Origin: Mesorhizobium sp. WSM3859
GTDB lineage: Bacteria > Pseudomonadota > Alphaproteobacteria > Rhizobiales > Rhizobiaceae
Length of the DNA: 64,000 nucleotides
Assembly (NCBI RefSeq): GCF_002295065.1
Contig: NZ_NSGG01000019.1
Coordinates: forward strand, 24,544-88,543
Reading direction: 5' to 3'
Shown here: one piece after another, positions 32,804 to 41,875 of the stretch
How positions within the stretch are numbered: position 1 is the stretch's first letter
Layout: every line of letters starts with the position of its first letter
The notes under the pieces: model-generated
Seen by the model: the letters and a program-made list of their open reading frames with translations, nothing else
Database searches by the model: none
Told to the model about the DNA's origin: nothing
Position numbers and translations under genes: made by a program

Positions 32804-33750
32804 TTGCGCTCGTGCTGGTGGCAATCCTTGTCCCTCCTGCGGCGGCCGAGACGATTTACGTCTCCAACGAGCAGGACAATACCGTCGCGGTCGTCGACGG
32901 TGCGACCATGACGCTGCAGGCTGTGATCGATGTCGGTCGGCGCCCGCGCGGCATGGCGCTTTCGGTCGACAAGAAGTCGCTCTTCGTTGCCGAAGGCGAC
33001 GACAACCGCATCGACGTGGTGGATCTGGCCAAGCGGCAGGTCGTGGGTCAACTGCCTTCGGGCGCCGATCCGGAATTCTTTGTCGTGCACCCGGACGGCA
33101 AGCGGCTCTTCGTTGCCAATGAGAACGACAACCTCGTCTCGGTGGTGAATATAGCTGGCGCGAAAATCATCGGCACAGTCGATGTCGGCGTCGAGCCGGA
33201 GGGCATGGCGGTCAGTGCCGATGGCCGAGCCGTTGCCTGCACGTCGGAGACGACGAGCATGGTCCATCTCATCGACGCCGCTACGCTCGAACTCATCGAC
33301 AATCTGCTCGTCGACACGCGCCCGCGCGCCGCGGCGTTCTCGGTGGACGGCAAGCAACTATGGGTGTCGTCCGAAATCCGAGGGACCGTCACCGTCTTCG
33401 ACACTGCGACACGCGCTCAAACAGGCAAGGTCGAGTTCGAGGTGCCGGGGATCCGGCGTGAGGGGGTGCAAGCGGTCGGCATCGAGATGTCACGCGACGG
33501 CGCGACTGCCTATGTCGCGCTCGGCCCGGCTAACAGGATTGCCGAGGTCGACACGAAGACATTCACGGTCAGGCGCCTCTATCTCGTCGGCCAGCGGCCC
33601 TGGCATGTCGCGCTCTCTGACGACCAGAAGCAACTGATCAGCGCCAACGGTAACTCCGGCGACATCTCCTTCATCGACCTGGAGAACCAGGAGGTCGCGA
33701 AATCGCTGCCGGTGGGGCGCGGTCCATGGGGCGTCGTGATCGGCCCATGA
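32791..33750 (+). CDS. PQQ-catabolism-associated beta-propeller protein (YVTN repeats)
   Basis: 319 residues: signal peptide MQTLIALVLVAILVPPAAAE, then about seven repeats of the YVTN type, e.g. IYVSNEQDNTVAVVDGATMT, LFVAEGDDNRIDVVDLAKRQ and LFVANENDNLVSVVNIAGAK. Periplasmic seven-bladed propeller, TIGR03866-like. It accompanies PQQ-linked ABC systems; its molecular job is not established. Overlaps both neighbours. Confidence 0.9.
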   Translation: MQTLIALVLVAILVPPAAAETIYVSNEQDNTVAVVDGATMTLQAVIDVGRRPRGMALSVDKKSLFVAEGDDNRIDVVDLAKRQVVGQLPSGADPEFFVVHPDGKRLFVANENDNLVSVVNIAGAKIIGTVDVGVEPEGMAVSADGRAVACTSETTSMVHLIDAATLELIDNLLVDTRPRAAAFSVDGKQLWVSSEIRGTVTVFDTATRAQTGKVEFEVPGIRREGVQAVGIEMSRDGATAYVALGPANRIAEVDTKTFTVRRLYLVGQRPWHVALSDDQKQLISANGNSGDISFIDLENQEVAKSLPVGRGPWGVVIGP

Positions 33751-34472
33751 ACGCCCTGGCCGTCGAGAACCTTAGCCACAGCTTCGGAACCCGGCAGGTT
33801 CTCCAGAATGTCTCGTTCACTGTGGCTGAAGGCAGAATGTGTATCCTGCTTGGCCGTAACGGCGCCGGTAAGACGACGTTGTTCTCGCTGATCACCGGTC
33901 TCTACTACGCGCGCACCGGGCTGGTACGTGTGTTCGATATGGCGATGCAGGCGAACCCGTCCGCCGCGCTCGCGCAAATGGGCGTCGTCTTCCAGTTGCC
34001 GACGCTCGATCTCGATCTGACAGCGGGCGAGAACCTGCGCTACCATGCCGCGCTGCACGGACTTCCGACGGAACTGAGCAAGGCGCGCTCACGTGAGGAA
34101 TTGGGCCGCCTCGAAGTGCTGGATCGGATCGACGATCGGACCCGAGCGCTATCCGGCGGGCAGCGCCGGCGTGTGGAGATTGCGCGGGCGCTGATGCACT
34201 GCCCGCGTCTGCTGCTGCTCGACGAGCCGACCACCGGACTGGATGTGCCGGGACGTCGCGCGCTCGAGCGCCATGTAAGGGCGCTTTGCCGCGAGCGTGG
34301 CATTGCCGTGCTGTGGGCGACGCATTTTCTCGAAGAAGTAGCGGCCGACGATGACGTCGTGGTGCTGGATCGGGGCAGGGTATGCTGGACTGGCACTGCG
34401 GACCGCATCGTGCCCGAGCTCGGCGTAGGAAGCGTCGCTGAAGCATTCGCCTTGCTGACGGGGTCGCCATGA
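33747..34472 (+). CDS. PQQ-associated ABC transporter ATP-binding protein
   Basis: 241 residues. Walker A is LLGRNGAGKTTLF, the signature is ALSGGQRRRVEIARALM, Walker B is LLLLDEPTTGLD, and the switch His is in WATHFLEE. The start (MNALAVENLSHSFGTRQVLQ) overlaps the propeller stop. TIGR03864-like. Drives the permease encoded next. Confidence 0.95.
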   Translation: MNALAVENLSHSFGTRQVLQNVSFTVAEGRMCILLGRNGAGKTTLFSLITGLYYARTGLVRVFDMAMQANPSAALAQMGVVFQLPTLDLDLTAGENLRYHAALHGLPTELSKARSREELGRLEVLDRIDDRTRALSGGQRRRVEIARALMHCPRLLLLDEPTTGLDVPGRRALERHVRALCRERGIAVLWATHFLEEVAADDDVVVLDRGRVCWTGTADRIVPELGVGSVAEAFALLTGSP

Positions 34473-35275
34473 AGGTGCGTCACGCGTTAAGGGCGCTCGA
34501 CGGCATCTTGCGGCGGGAAATGCTGCGCTCGCTCCGGCAGCGCGCGCGCCTCTTCTCCGCAATGGTGAGGCCGCTGGTCTGGCTGGCGATTTTCGCGGCC
34601 GGGTTCCGCTCCGTTCTCGGCCTGTCGATCACGCCGCCCTACCAGACCTATGTTCTCTACGAGGTCTATGTGGTGCCTGGGCTGGCGGCGATGATGCTGC
34701 TGTTCCATGCCATGGCGAGCTCGTTGGCCATGGTCTATGACCGCGAGATGGGCAGCATGCGCCTGTTGCTGACGGCTCCGCTGCCGCGCTGGTACCTGCT
34801 TGCCGCGCGCCTGCTGGCCAGCGTGATTGTCGGCCTGCCGCTCGTCTATCTGTTTCTTTTCGTGGCGCGCTTCTGGGACGTGCGGCCGCCGATCCTGGGC
34901 TATGTCGCCGTGTTCCCGGCGCTCGTGCTGGCGGGCTTGATGCTCGGCGCGTTCGGCCTGTTGGTCTCCTCGATGTCCACTCAGATGGAAAACTTCGCCG
35001 GTGTGATGAATTTCGTCATCTTCCCGATGTTCTTCGCCTCGACGGCGCTCTATCCGATCTGGCGCCTCGCTGAGGCCGGTCCGGTGCTGGCGACGATCGC
35101 CGCCTGGAATCCATTCAGCTCGGCGGTCGAGTTGATCCGCTTCGCGCTCTACCTGCGCTTCGACATGGTTTCCATGCTCGTCGTTGTCGCCTGTCTCGTG
35201 GCATTCTTCCTCGCGGCGGTGGCCGGCTATGATCCCGGTCGCGGCCTGTGGTCCCGGCGCGGCGGCGAGGGCTGA
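34469..35275 (+). CDS. PQQ-associated ABC transporter permease (ABC-2 type)
   Basis: 268 residues with six membrane segments, e.g. PLVWLAIFAAGFRSVLGLSI, VVPGLAAMMLLFHAMASSLA, LVLAGLMLGAFGLLVSSMST and NFVIFPMFFASTALYPIWRL. The motif MVYDREMGSMRLLLTAPLPR is typical of ABC-2 export permeases (TIGR03861/PedC-like). Inner membrane. Its stop is immediately adjacent to the convergent cytochrome gene. Confidence 0.92.
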   Translation: MKVRHALRALDGILRREMLRSLRQRARLFSAMVRPLVWLAIFAAGFRSVLGLSITPPYQTYVLYEVYVVPGLAAMMLLFHAMASSLAMVYDREMGSMRLLLTAPLPRWYLLAARLLASVIVGLPLVYLFLFVARFWDVRPPILGYVAVFPALVLAGLMLGAFGLLVSSMSTQMENFAGVMNFVIFPMFFASTALYPIWRLAEAGPVLATIAAWNPFSSAVELIRFALYLRFDMVSMLVVVACLVAFFLAAVAGYDPGRGLWSRRGGEG

Positions 35276-35692
35276 TCATCTAAGCGCATAGAGATAGGCC
35301 GCGATGTCGCGGGCCTGCTGCTCGGTGATCCTTGTCGAGGGCATGGCGGTGTGCGGGTTGATCTCCCGTGCCGAGCGGATCCAGCGGATCAAGTTCTCCG
35401 GATTGTTCGCCAGCACGCCGCCGATATAGACGCGCCCAGCAAGGCTGCCGTCGAGCCGCGGCCCGACCTGGCCTTGCGCCCCCGGCACACCGGGAATCGT
35501 ATGGCAGCCCGAGCAGCCATTCGCTGTCATGATCGGAATGGCGCGCGCGCCCACGCCGCCGGTCGCCACGTCCGACTCGTGTTGGACACGCTCGCGAAGG
35601 TCGAGCCACAAGGTCGTCGCCGCGATTACGACCACCAGAAGAACGATCGCGACGAGGACGCCCCCGAGCAGCCTAGCCAGGTCGGAGCGCAT
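35276..35692 (-). CDS. Membrane-anchored cytochrome c
   Basis: 138 residues: N-terminal membrane anchor LLGGVLVAIVLLVVVIAATT, then one haem c site CSGCH in MTANGCSGCHTIPGVPGAQG and an axial Met in HTAMPSTRITEQ. Positioned at the 3' end of the minus-strand oxidase operon, overlapping ctaG by 20 bp. Likely an electron carrier to or part of the caa3-type oxidase. Confidence 0.9.
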   Translation of the reverse strand: MRSDLARLLGGVLVAIVLLVVVIAATTLWLDLRERVQHESDVATGGVGARAIPIMTANGCSGCHTIPGVPGAQGQVGPRLDGSLAGRVYIGGVLANNPENLIRWIRSAREINPHTAMPSTRITEQQARDIAAYLYALR

Positions 35693-36551
35693 GCGCCGCC
35701 TCCCTCGTTGCGCTGTTGCTTATCCAGAGGCCGGCGAGCAGCAAAGCGGCTCCGCCGTAGATCAACCCGGCGGGAACCCACATCACCAGCCCCGCCAGTT
35801 GCTGGTCCTCGAGCGGGCTCAGCCCCCAAAGCGCTGCGCCGGAGCCATTCTCTGGGTACCAGAGTCTTGGCGAGACCAGCAGCAGGACGCCGAGCAAGCC
35901 GGTGTGCAGCGAAGTGAAGAACAGATGCATGACGGAAATGCCATAGGTCTGCTGGCGCCCGGATCGCGGCAGGAGCACCCACCAGAACAGCAAGGCGGTG
36001 CCGAGGAAGCTCGCATGCTGCGCGTAATGCAACACACCCTGCTGCAGCGCTGCCTCGAAGAGAACTGGAACATGCCACATCCAGATCGCTATCCCATGAA
36101 TGACCGTCGCGCTGAGCGGGCGAGCGGCGAAGGCCCAGAGCGCCTGCAGCATCTTGCCGTGGGTGAGCTTTCCCGTCCCTCGGCGAACCGTAGCGGGCAA
36201 TGCCCACATCAAGACCGCGCCGGGGCAGGCGGCGACAAGAAGCGGCGCCGCCACGGCCATCAGCAACTCATGCTCGATCATGTGGGCTGAGAACACCCGC
36301 TCGCCGAGCGCATGGATCGGGCTGACCAGCGCAGCGGCCAGCACGCTCCAGCCGGCCGCGAACAACAGAGCTTGCCGTAGCCGTTCGGGACGGCCTCGGC
36401 CGCTGCGACGCCACAGACGGCCCGCGCCGAGCGCGTAGAGCAGCGCGATCGCCGCCAAGGGAAGCGTGATGGGAAGCGCCAATGTCCATCCGGCCTCCGG
36501 CGCGCCAGCGCCATAGCAGATCGAGGTCGAGACGAAGGCGTCGAAGCTCAT
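35673..36551 (-). CDS. ctaG: CtaG-type (caa3_CtaG) cytochrome oxidase assembly protein
   Basis: 292 residues, about seven membrane helices. Family features are visible: SAHMIEHELLMAVAAPLLVA (HMxEH), WMWHVPVLFEAALQQGVLHY (HxP) and HLFFTSLHTGLLGVLLLVSP. This is the Bacillus-type CtaG (caa3) rather than the Cox11 type. It assists copper-site assembly of the oxidase. The ATG at 36551 overlaps the stop of the preceding gene. Confidence 0.88.
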   Translation of the reverse strand: MSFDAFVSTSICYGAGAPEAGWTLALPITLPLAAIALLYALGAGRLWRRSGRGRPERLRQALLFAAGWSVLAAALVSPIHALGERVFSAHMIEHELLMAVAAPLLVAACPGAVLMWALPATVRRGTGKLTHGKMLQALWAFAARPLSATVIHGIAIWMWHVPVLFEAALQQGVLHYAQHASFLGTALLFWWVLLPRSGRQQTYGISVMHLFFTSLHTGLLGVLLLVSPRLWYPENGSGAALWGLSPLEDQQLAGLVMWVPAGLIYGGAALLLAGLWISNSATREAAHALRPG

Positions 36552-36889
36552 CGCAGGCACTCGTCGAGAATGAGCGCTGCGCTGCCCTGCATGATGATGA
36601 CCAGGGCGAACAGCAATGCGGCGAGAATGCCGAGATCGGCGACGAAACGCTCGGTGCTGCGCGTGCGCTCCGGTTTGAATGCCGCGCCGCCTTGCCGCTT
36701 CGCCCGCCATGACAGCGCGCCGCCAAGCAGGGAAAACACCGCGAGCAGCAGCGCCACCGGGAGTACGACCTGGACCTGGCGATTGCACTGCCAATGCACG
36801 AGCGAATAATTCAGCTGCGTCGAGATTGCCCAGGTCAAAGGACCCGACAACAAACCTCCCCATGACGTGCCCAGCCGCAGCGCGCGCAT
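36548..36889 (-). CDS. Small membrane protein of the caa3 oxidase operon
   Basis: 113 residues with three hydrophobic segments (SGPLTWAISTQLNYSLVHWQ, VVLPVALLLAVFSLLGGALS and LGILAALLFALVIIMQGSAA). No named domain recognised. The gene begins 1 nt after coxIII ends and its stop overlaps ctaG, so it is a member of the oxidase operon. Could be a small subunit or assembly factor. Confidence 0.75.
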   Translation of the reverse strand: MRALRLGTSWGGLLSGPLTWAISTQLNYSLVHWQCNRQVQVVLPVALLLAVFSLLGGALSWRAKRQGGAAFKPERTRSTERFVADLGILAALLFALVIIMQGSAALILDECLR

Positions 36890-36890
36890 C

Positions 36891-37496
36891 TCAGCCTAAC
36901 CTCGGCAGCCAGTAGATGAGCAGGTAAATCGGGATCCAGGTGAGGACCACGAAGTCCCAATAGAAGACATTGTCGCCGACATCGCCAAAGCGACGGCCGC
37001 TATAGCCGTGGTGCGTGAACATTAGCACCGTCAGGACTATCGTGTCGCCGACATCGGTGATCAGATGGGTAGTGTGGAGACCAAGCAGCACCCAGAGCAT
37101 CGAGCCGTAGGCGTTCGTATCCCAGTAGATATTCAGGGCGGGAAACTCGAACCAGCGCACGACGAGAGGTGCGAGGCCGAGCAGCGACATCACCACCATT
37201 CCGATCCGCACCGGCCCGATGGCGCATTGCTTGGCATAGCGGTTGAGCATGTGGTTTGGCACCAGGCTGACGACGAGAAGCAGCGTCACGATCGTTCCCG
37301 GCCAATGATTGGGATGCGGAGCGCTCAGGCGCCAGTTGGGCCACAAGGTTGCGAGATAGAGGTATGCGCCGGCGGCCAGCGCGAAGCCCATGCCTTCCAG
37401 CGCCATGAAGCCAAGCGTGCCCCACCAGGTCGGGCTGCGCGGGCCATGCCCAAAGGTCGGGAGGCCGGCAAGATCCATGGCGGGACGCTGGTTCAT
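36891..37496 (-). CDS. ctaE: Cytochrome c oxidase subunit III
   Basis: 201 residues from the ATG at 37496, overlapping the subunit I stop. Five or more helices, with GTLGFMALEGMGFALAAGAY, MLWVLLGLHTTHLITDVGDT and GDVGDNVFYWDFVVLTWIPI fitting subunit III (HTTHL and the C-terminal W-x-F-x-D pattern). Shorter than mitochondrial-type subunit III, as in caa3/bacterial SoxM-like forms. Confidence 0.9.
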   Translation of the reverse strand: MNQRPAMDLAGLPTFGHGPRSPTWWGTLGFMALEGMGFALAAGAYLYLATLWPNWRLSAPHPNHWPGTIVTLLLVVSLVPNHMLNRYAKQCAIGPVRIGMVVMSLLGLAPLVVRWFEFPALNIYWDTNAYGSMLWVLLGLHTTHLITDVGDTIVLTVLMFTHHGYSGRRFGDVGDNVFYWDFVVLTWIPIYLLIYWLPRLG

Positions 37497-39469
37497 TCCT
37501 CGTCCTCCGGATCGCCCTTGGGCCAGAACCAGCCGACCAAGGTGACGGCGATCGGCGCGGCGCCCCAGACGATCGCCCAAGGCGTGAAGATCGAATAGAG
37601 GAAGGTGGCCCCGACCGCGATCGCCGCCAGCAGCGGCCAGATCGACGGCGTCGCCGATTTTTCGCGGATGTCGGGATGGGCTTCCGCCACGGTAGAGACA
37701 AGCAATTCGCGAACGTCGACGCGAAGCCCGGTCGCGACGGGAAGCGCCCCGCGTTCGGCCCAGAGGGGCTCGACATTCGTCACGACCGGAATGCGCGCGA
37801 AATTGTAGCTGGGCGGCGGCGAGGAGGTCGCCCATTCAAGCGTGCCCGCGTCCCAGGGATTGTCGCCCGCGGGCGCGCCCCTTAGCGCGCCATGGACCAA
37901 GTTGAAGGCGAACAGCACGAAGCTCAGGAAGAAGAGCACCGCGCCGGCGCTGATGAAGAGATTGATGTTTCCCCAGCCGAGCTCGGCCGGATAGGTATAG
38001 ACCCTGCGCGGCATGCCCCACAGGCCGACGATGTGCATGGGGAAGAACGCCGCGTTGAAGCCGATCATCGCCAGCCAGAAATGCCAGCGTCCGAGGCGCT
38101 CGCTCATCATGCGGCCGGTGATCTTGGGGAACCAGAAATAGGCGGCTCCGAGCAGCGGGAAAACCGAACCGCCGATCAGCACATAGTGGAAGTGAGCGAC
38201 GACGAAATACGTGTCGTGCACCTGCAGGTCGAGCGGCACGGAGGCGAGCATGACGCCGGTGAGGCCGCCGATGACGAAGGTGAAGAAGAAGCCGAAGACG
38301 AACAGCAGCGGCGTGCGGATCACCGGCCTGCCGTCCCACAGAGTGGCCAGCCAGCAGAAGATCTGAACGCCGTTGGGGATGGCGATCAGCATGCTGGACG
38401 CAGTGAAGAAGCTCGCCCCAAGCTTCGGCAGTCCCGTCGCGAACATGTGGTGGACCCAGAGCCCGAACGACAGGAAGCCGACCGCGATCAATGACAGGAC
38501 CAGCCCGAGATGGCCGAAGGCCGGGCGGCGGGCGAAAGCGGGGATGATCGCCGAGACCATACCCGTCGCCGGCAGGAAGATGATGTAAACTTCGGGATGG
38601 CCGAAGAACCAGAAGAGATGTTGGAACAGCAGCGCGTCGCCGCCTTCGGCCGGGTTGAAGATATGCGTGCCGACGAGCCGGTCTAAAATCAGGAAGGTCG
38701 AGGTGATCATCACGGCCGGCATGGCGAAAATGACGACGAAGGACGTGACCAGCAGCGCCCAGACAAAGAGCGGGATCTTGTCCAATGACATACCCGGCGC
38801 GCGTTGCTTGAACACGGTGACGACAGTCGCAACCGCGACCGCCAGTGAGGACACTTCGGTATAGGTGATCATCTGCGCCCACACGTCGGCGCGCTTGCCT
38901 GGACCGTATTCCGGTCCGGACAGCGGCACATAGGCGAACCAGCCGACATCCGGCGCCATCGCGAGGGCGAAGGACACCCAGGCGAAGAGGCCGCCTGAGA
39001 CATAGACCCAATAGCTGAAGGCGTTGAGGCGGGGAAACGCGATATTGCGGGTGCCGACCATCAACGGGACCAGATAGATGCCGGTCGCCTGTACGATGGG
39101 CACGGCGAACAGGAACATCATGGTGACGCCGTGCATCGTGAACAGCTGATTGTAGAGATCCGGACCGACGAGCCCGCGCTGCGGGCCCGAGAGCTGGATG
39201 CGCATGACGACGGCGTTGAGCCCGCCCAGACACAGAAACAGGAAGGCGGTGATCAGATAACGCCGTGCGATAACCTTGTGATCGACGCTCGACAGCGCGC
39301 CGATGATGCCGGGAGGCGTGCGCCACGTCCGCGCCAGCCAGCGATGCAGGCTTGCATCGTCAATGCCGGTGTCGCGCGGCCCGTCGCGCTCGGGTGCGAT
39401 ATCGCCTTTGGCGGATGCTTCGCGCTCCGACGGCAGATCGCGTTCGCTGGTGAGATCCGCGCTGCTCAT
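37493..39469 (-). CDS. ctaD: Cytochrome c oxidase subunit I
   Basis: 658 residues. Twelve-helix core with haem and CuB ligands: TMHGVTMMFLFAVP (low-spin haem His), FWFFGHPEVYIIFLPATGMV (CuB His and the cross-linked Tyr) and VHDTYFVVAHFHYVLIGGSV (His pair). A ~40-residue polar N-terminal extension and a C-terminal extension with two extra hydrophobic segments (WPLLAAIAVGATFLYSIFTP) are present. Reduces oxygen to water and pumps protons in the inner membrane. Coupled to subunits II and III by 4-bp overlaps. Confidence 0.97.
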   Translation of the reverse strand: MSSADLTSERDLPSEREASAKGDIAPERDGPRDTGIDDASLHRWLARTWRTPPGIIGALSSVDHKVIARRYLITAFLFLCLGGLNAVVMRIQLSGPQRGLVGPDLYNQLFTMHGVTMMFLFAVPIVQATGIYLVPLMVGTRNIAFPRLNAFSYWVYVSGGLFAWVSFALAMAPDVGWFAYVPLSGPEYGPGKRADVWAQMITYTEVSSLAVAVATVVTVFKQRAPGMSLDKIPLFVWALLVTSFVVIFAMPAVMITSTFLILDRLVGTHIFNPAEGGDALLFQHLFWFFGHPEVYIIFLPATGMVSAIIPAFARRPAFGHLGLVLSLIAVGFLSFGLWVHHMFATGLPKLGASFFTASSMLIAIPNGVQIFCWLATLWDGRPVIRTPLLFVFGFFFTFVIGGLTGVMLASVPLDLQVHDTYFVVAHFHYVLIGGSVFPLLGAAYFWFPKITGRMMSERLGRWHFWLAMIGFNAAFFPMHIVGLWGMPRRVYTYPAELGWGNINLFISAGAVLFFLSFVLFAFNLVHGALRGAPAGDNPWDAGTLEWATSSPPPSYNFARIPVVTNVEPLWAERGALPVATGLRVDVRELLVSTVAEAHPDIREKSATPSIWPLLAAIAVGATFLYSIFTPWAIVWGAAPIAVTLVGWFWPKGDPEDEE

Positions 39470-40479
39470 TTCAGTCCCTCGAGATAGGCGACGATGGCAT
39501 TGAGTTCGTCGCCGCTCAGATCGACCACCGGCATATGCGATCCGGGCTTCACGCCCTGTGGATCGGCGATCCAGGCGGCGAGGTTACCCCGGCTCATCGT
39601 CAATGTTCCGGCCGCCAGTGTCTGCCGGCTGGCAATATGGGTGAGATCGGGCGCGACCGTTCCGCCGGCAGGCGTGCCGCCGATCTTGTGACACATCACG
39701 CAGGGGCGTTTCAGGAAGAGGTTCTCGCCGGCCTTGGCTTCGTCGCTCGTTGGAGCGGCGGCAGGCTGCAACTGGTCGTTCCACCAGGCGTCGAATTTTG
39801 CGCGCGGCTCGGCGATGATGAAGGTGCCCATATTCGCGTGCTGCGCGCCGCAGAACTCGGCGCATTGGCCACGGTAGATTCCGGGCTTGTCGGCTTTGAT
39901 GTCGAGCACATTCATACGGCCGGGAATGAGGTCGAGCTTGCCGGACAGGCTTGGAACCCAGAAGGAGTGGATAACGTCGGTCGAGGTGAGAAGGAGCCGC
40001 ACAGGTTCGCCTGCGGGAATATGAATTTCGTTCGCCGTGGTCAGGATGCGGCTCGGCGTGGCATCTTCGTAGCGCACCTCCCACCACCATTGATGACCGG
40101 TGACGCGAATGGTCAGCGCGGTATCCGAGCCGATCGCCGCAAGCGTCCTGTTGGCGAAGAAACTCAGCAGTGTGAGCCCGACCAGGATCACGGCGGTCAG
40201 CCCTACGGCAGTCATCACCACGCGCAGCTTGCGATTTTCGGCGCCGGCGTCGATCACAAGCGGCTCGGCATGCAGCCGCGGGCGCATCGTCAGTGGCACG
40301 GCAAGGGCGATCATCACCAGCACCCACACCACCGCGCACAGCCCGGTGAAGAACCAGATCAGCCATGCGAGCTCGCTCGCCGCCGGGCCTTTGGGGTCGA
40401 GCGCCGATTGCCAGCCTGCGCATCCCTGAAGAAACAGGGTGATTGCCGTTGCGAACGCAATCCATGCGAGGCGTTTCAC
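39466..40479 (-). CDS. ctaC: Cytochrome c oxidase subunit II fused to cytochrome c (caa3 type)
   Basis: 337 residues. A lipoprotein-like signal (LFLQGCAG), two membrane helices, then the CuA domain: VTGHQWWWEVRYED, DVIHSFWVPSLSGKLDLIPG and the CuA ligands in GQCAEFCGAQHANM. A C-terminal cytochrome c domain has CVMCH and an axial Met in GSHMPVVDL. The fusion means it can accept electrons directly from soluble cytochrome c. Overlaps subunit I and the upstream cytochrome by 4 bp. Confidence 0.96.
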   Translation of the reverse strand: MKRLAWIAFATAITLFLQGCAGWQSALDPKGPAASELAWLIWFFTGLCAVVWVLVMIALAVPLTMRPRLHAEPLVIDAGAENRKLRVVMTAVGLTAVILVGLTLLSFFANRTLAAIGSDTALTIRVTGHQWWWEVRYEDATPSRILTTANEIHIPAGEPVRLLLTSTDVIHSFWVPSLSGKLDLIPGRMNVLDIKADKPGIYRGQCAEFCGAQHANMGTFIIAEPRAKFDAWWNDQLQPAAAPTSDEAKAGENLFLKRPCVMCHKIGGTPAGGTVAPDLTHIASRQTLAAGTLTMSRGNLAAWIADPQGVKPGSHMPVVDLSGDELNAIVAYLEGLK

Positions 40480-41009
40480 GGCGACTTCCCCAGCGTGGCG
40501 GCATCCGGCATGCGGTTTTCGGATGGATGCACCATCATGTCGTCATTGCGCGACGGTGCGGCGGAGGAGGGCGCATTGCCGCTCAAGGAGCGAACGAAGG
40601 CCGCAAGCTCCCAGATCTGGTCGTCCGGGATCTTGTCCCGGAAGCTCGGCATGCCGTTCGGACGGCCGTCGCGGATCGTGGCATGGATGCTTTCCATCGA
40701 TTTGCCATAGATCCACTTCTCGTCCATCAGAGCCGGGCCCATGCCGCCGCCGCCATTGGCATGGCATCCCGAACAGTTGAACCAGCCGAACAGGCGCTTG
40801 CCTTCGCTCAGGTGAAAGGCATTGGCCTCGAAGCTCGCCGCTTTGTTGTCCGTGGGGTATGGCCGCTGTCCGCCGGGTTCCAGCGTTGTGACCGGCGTCG
40901 GCTGTTCGCCGGAGCCGAGCGCCGATTGCGGCCGCGTGTCCCGCTCTTCGCGCTGGCAGGCAGCAAGGGTCAGCGAGGCGAACAGGAGCAGCGCGACGAC
41001 CGGCCTCAT
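40476..41009 (-). CDS. Cytochrome c lipoprotein (XoxG-like electron acceptor candidate)
   Basis: 177 residues. Lipobox LTLAAC; one haem site CSGCH in FGWFNCSGCHANGGGGMGPA, preceded by AFHLSEGKRLFGW; axial Met probably in NGMPSFRDKIPD. The pattern NAxxxSEGKRLxxWxNCxGCH is typical of cytochromes encoded next to XoxF/PQQ alcohol dehydrogenases. Position between the XoxJ-like and the oxidase genes makes it the likely carrier from quinoprotein to caa3 oxidase. Confidence 0.88.
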   Translation of the reverse strand: MRPVVALLLFASLTLAACQREERDTRPQSALGSGEQPTPVTTLEPGGQRPYPTDNKAASFEANAFHLSEGKRLFGWFNCSGCHANGGGGMGPALMDEKWIYGKSMESIHATIRDGRPNGMPSFRDKIPDDQIWELAAFVRSLSGNAPSSAAPSRNDDMMVHPSENRMPDAATLGKSP

Positions 41010-41875
41010 CGCACCGGACTCCCGGAGGCATCCAGGCGCGGCACTCCGTATTGAGCCAGCAAAGCGTCTATCTCGGCCTTGTGTCTGGCCAAGGCGCTGT
41101 TCACATCGCCACGGAGCGCATCGTCGTCACGCCGAAGCCCCATGGAGATGTCGTAAATCATGGGCAGTTGCGGGCCGTCTATGCGCGGCGTGACCGGCGT
41201 GATCCTGAGCGGCACCTTCTGCTTCTGGGCGAAATAGCCGGCAAGCGGCCCCCAGACCACTGCGAGATCGATCTCGCCGCTCGCCACCGCATCGACGATG
41301 CGCGCCGGAGGATTGGGAGCGGCGTAGTCGCCATAGACGGGGTAGCCGATGAGATGCCCGACGATGCCGCGGCGGCCAAGCGCCCGGACAGGAGGCGAGT
41401 TGGCACCGTCGTCGCCGATGAGCTGAACGCCGATACGCAGGCCTAGCAATCGCGGATCGTTGAAGGAGGTCACGTCCGGGGCGTCCTGGCGCGTCAGGAA
41501 GACATAGGACGACCGGTAGTAGGGCGTGGTGGTGCGCAGCATTTCGAGATTGGCCGGCGTGCCGGGCACGAGATCGCAAAGCCCCGCCTTCAGCGTGTTG
41601 CGCACAAAGCCGCGGCGCTGCGCCCACCATGTGTAAGTGAGCTTGGCGCCGAGATCGGCAGCAATGATTTGCGCGATCCTGTTCTCGAAACCCTGACCGG
41701 CCGCGTTGGAAAAGGGTAAGTTGTTCGGGTCGGCGCAGACCCTGAGCTCACGAGGGCCAGCCGTGGCCGGCAGGATCAGAAAGGCGAGCGCGGCGATGCC
41801 GAGAACCATGCGCGTGAGCAGCTTCTCGGACACGCCGTGGATCAAGCCGAATGCATCAGGGCAGACGGAACACAT
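41006..41875 (-). CDS. Quinoprotein-associated periplasmic binding protein (XoxJ-like)
   Basis: 289 residues from the ATG at 41875, supported by GGGAGG 8 nt upstream inside the xoxF-like 3' end. A hydrophobic signal (MVLGIAALAFLILPATAG) begins at residue 22, so a shorter start is possible. The mature part has LRVCADPNNLPFSNAAGQGF and ENRIAQIIAADLGAKLTYTW, the hallmark of quinoprotein dehydrogenase-associated SBP3 proteins. In methylotrophs XoxJ/MxaJ is thought to activate the dehydrogenase. Overlaps the quinoprotein and cytochrome genes. Confidence 0.92.
   Translation of the reverse strand: MCSVCPDAFGLIHGVSEKLLTRMVLGIAALAFLILPATAGPRELRVCADPNNLPFSNAAGQGFENRIAQIIAADLGAKLTYTWWAQRRGFVRNTLKAGLCDLVPGTPANLEMLRTTTPYYRSSYVFLTRQDAPDVTSFNDPRLLGLRIGVQLIGDDGANSPPVRALGRRGIVGHLIGYPVYGDYAAPNPPARIVDAVASGEIDLAVVWGPLAGYFAQKQKVPLRITPVTPRIDGPQLPMIYDISMGLRRDDDALRGDVNSALARHKAEIDALLAQYGVPRLDASGSPVR

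Noticed and set aside
37836..39326. 496-codon open frame on the minus strand
   Set aside because: Alternate frame of cytochrome oxidase subunit I.
39535..40710. 391-codon open frame on the plus strand
   Set aside because: Antisense to oxidase subunit II and the cytochrome gene.
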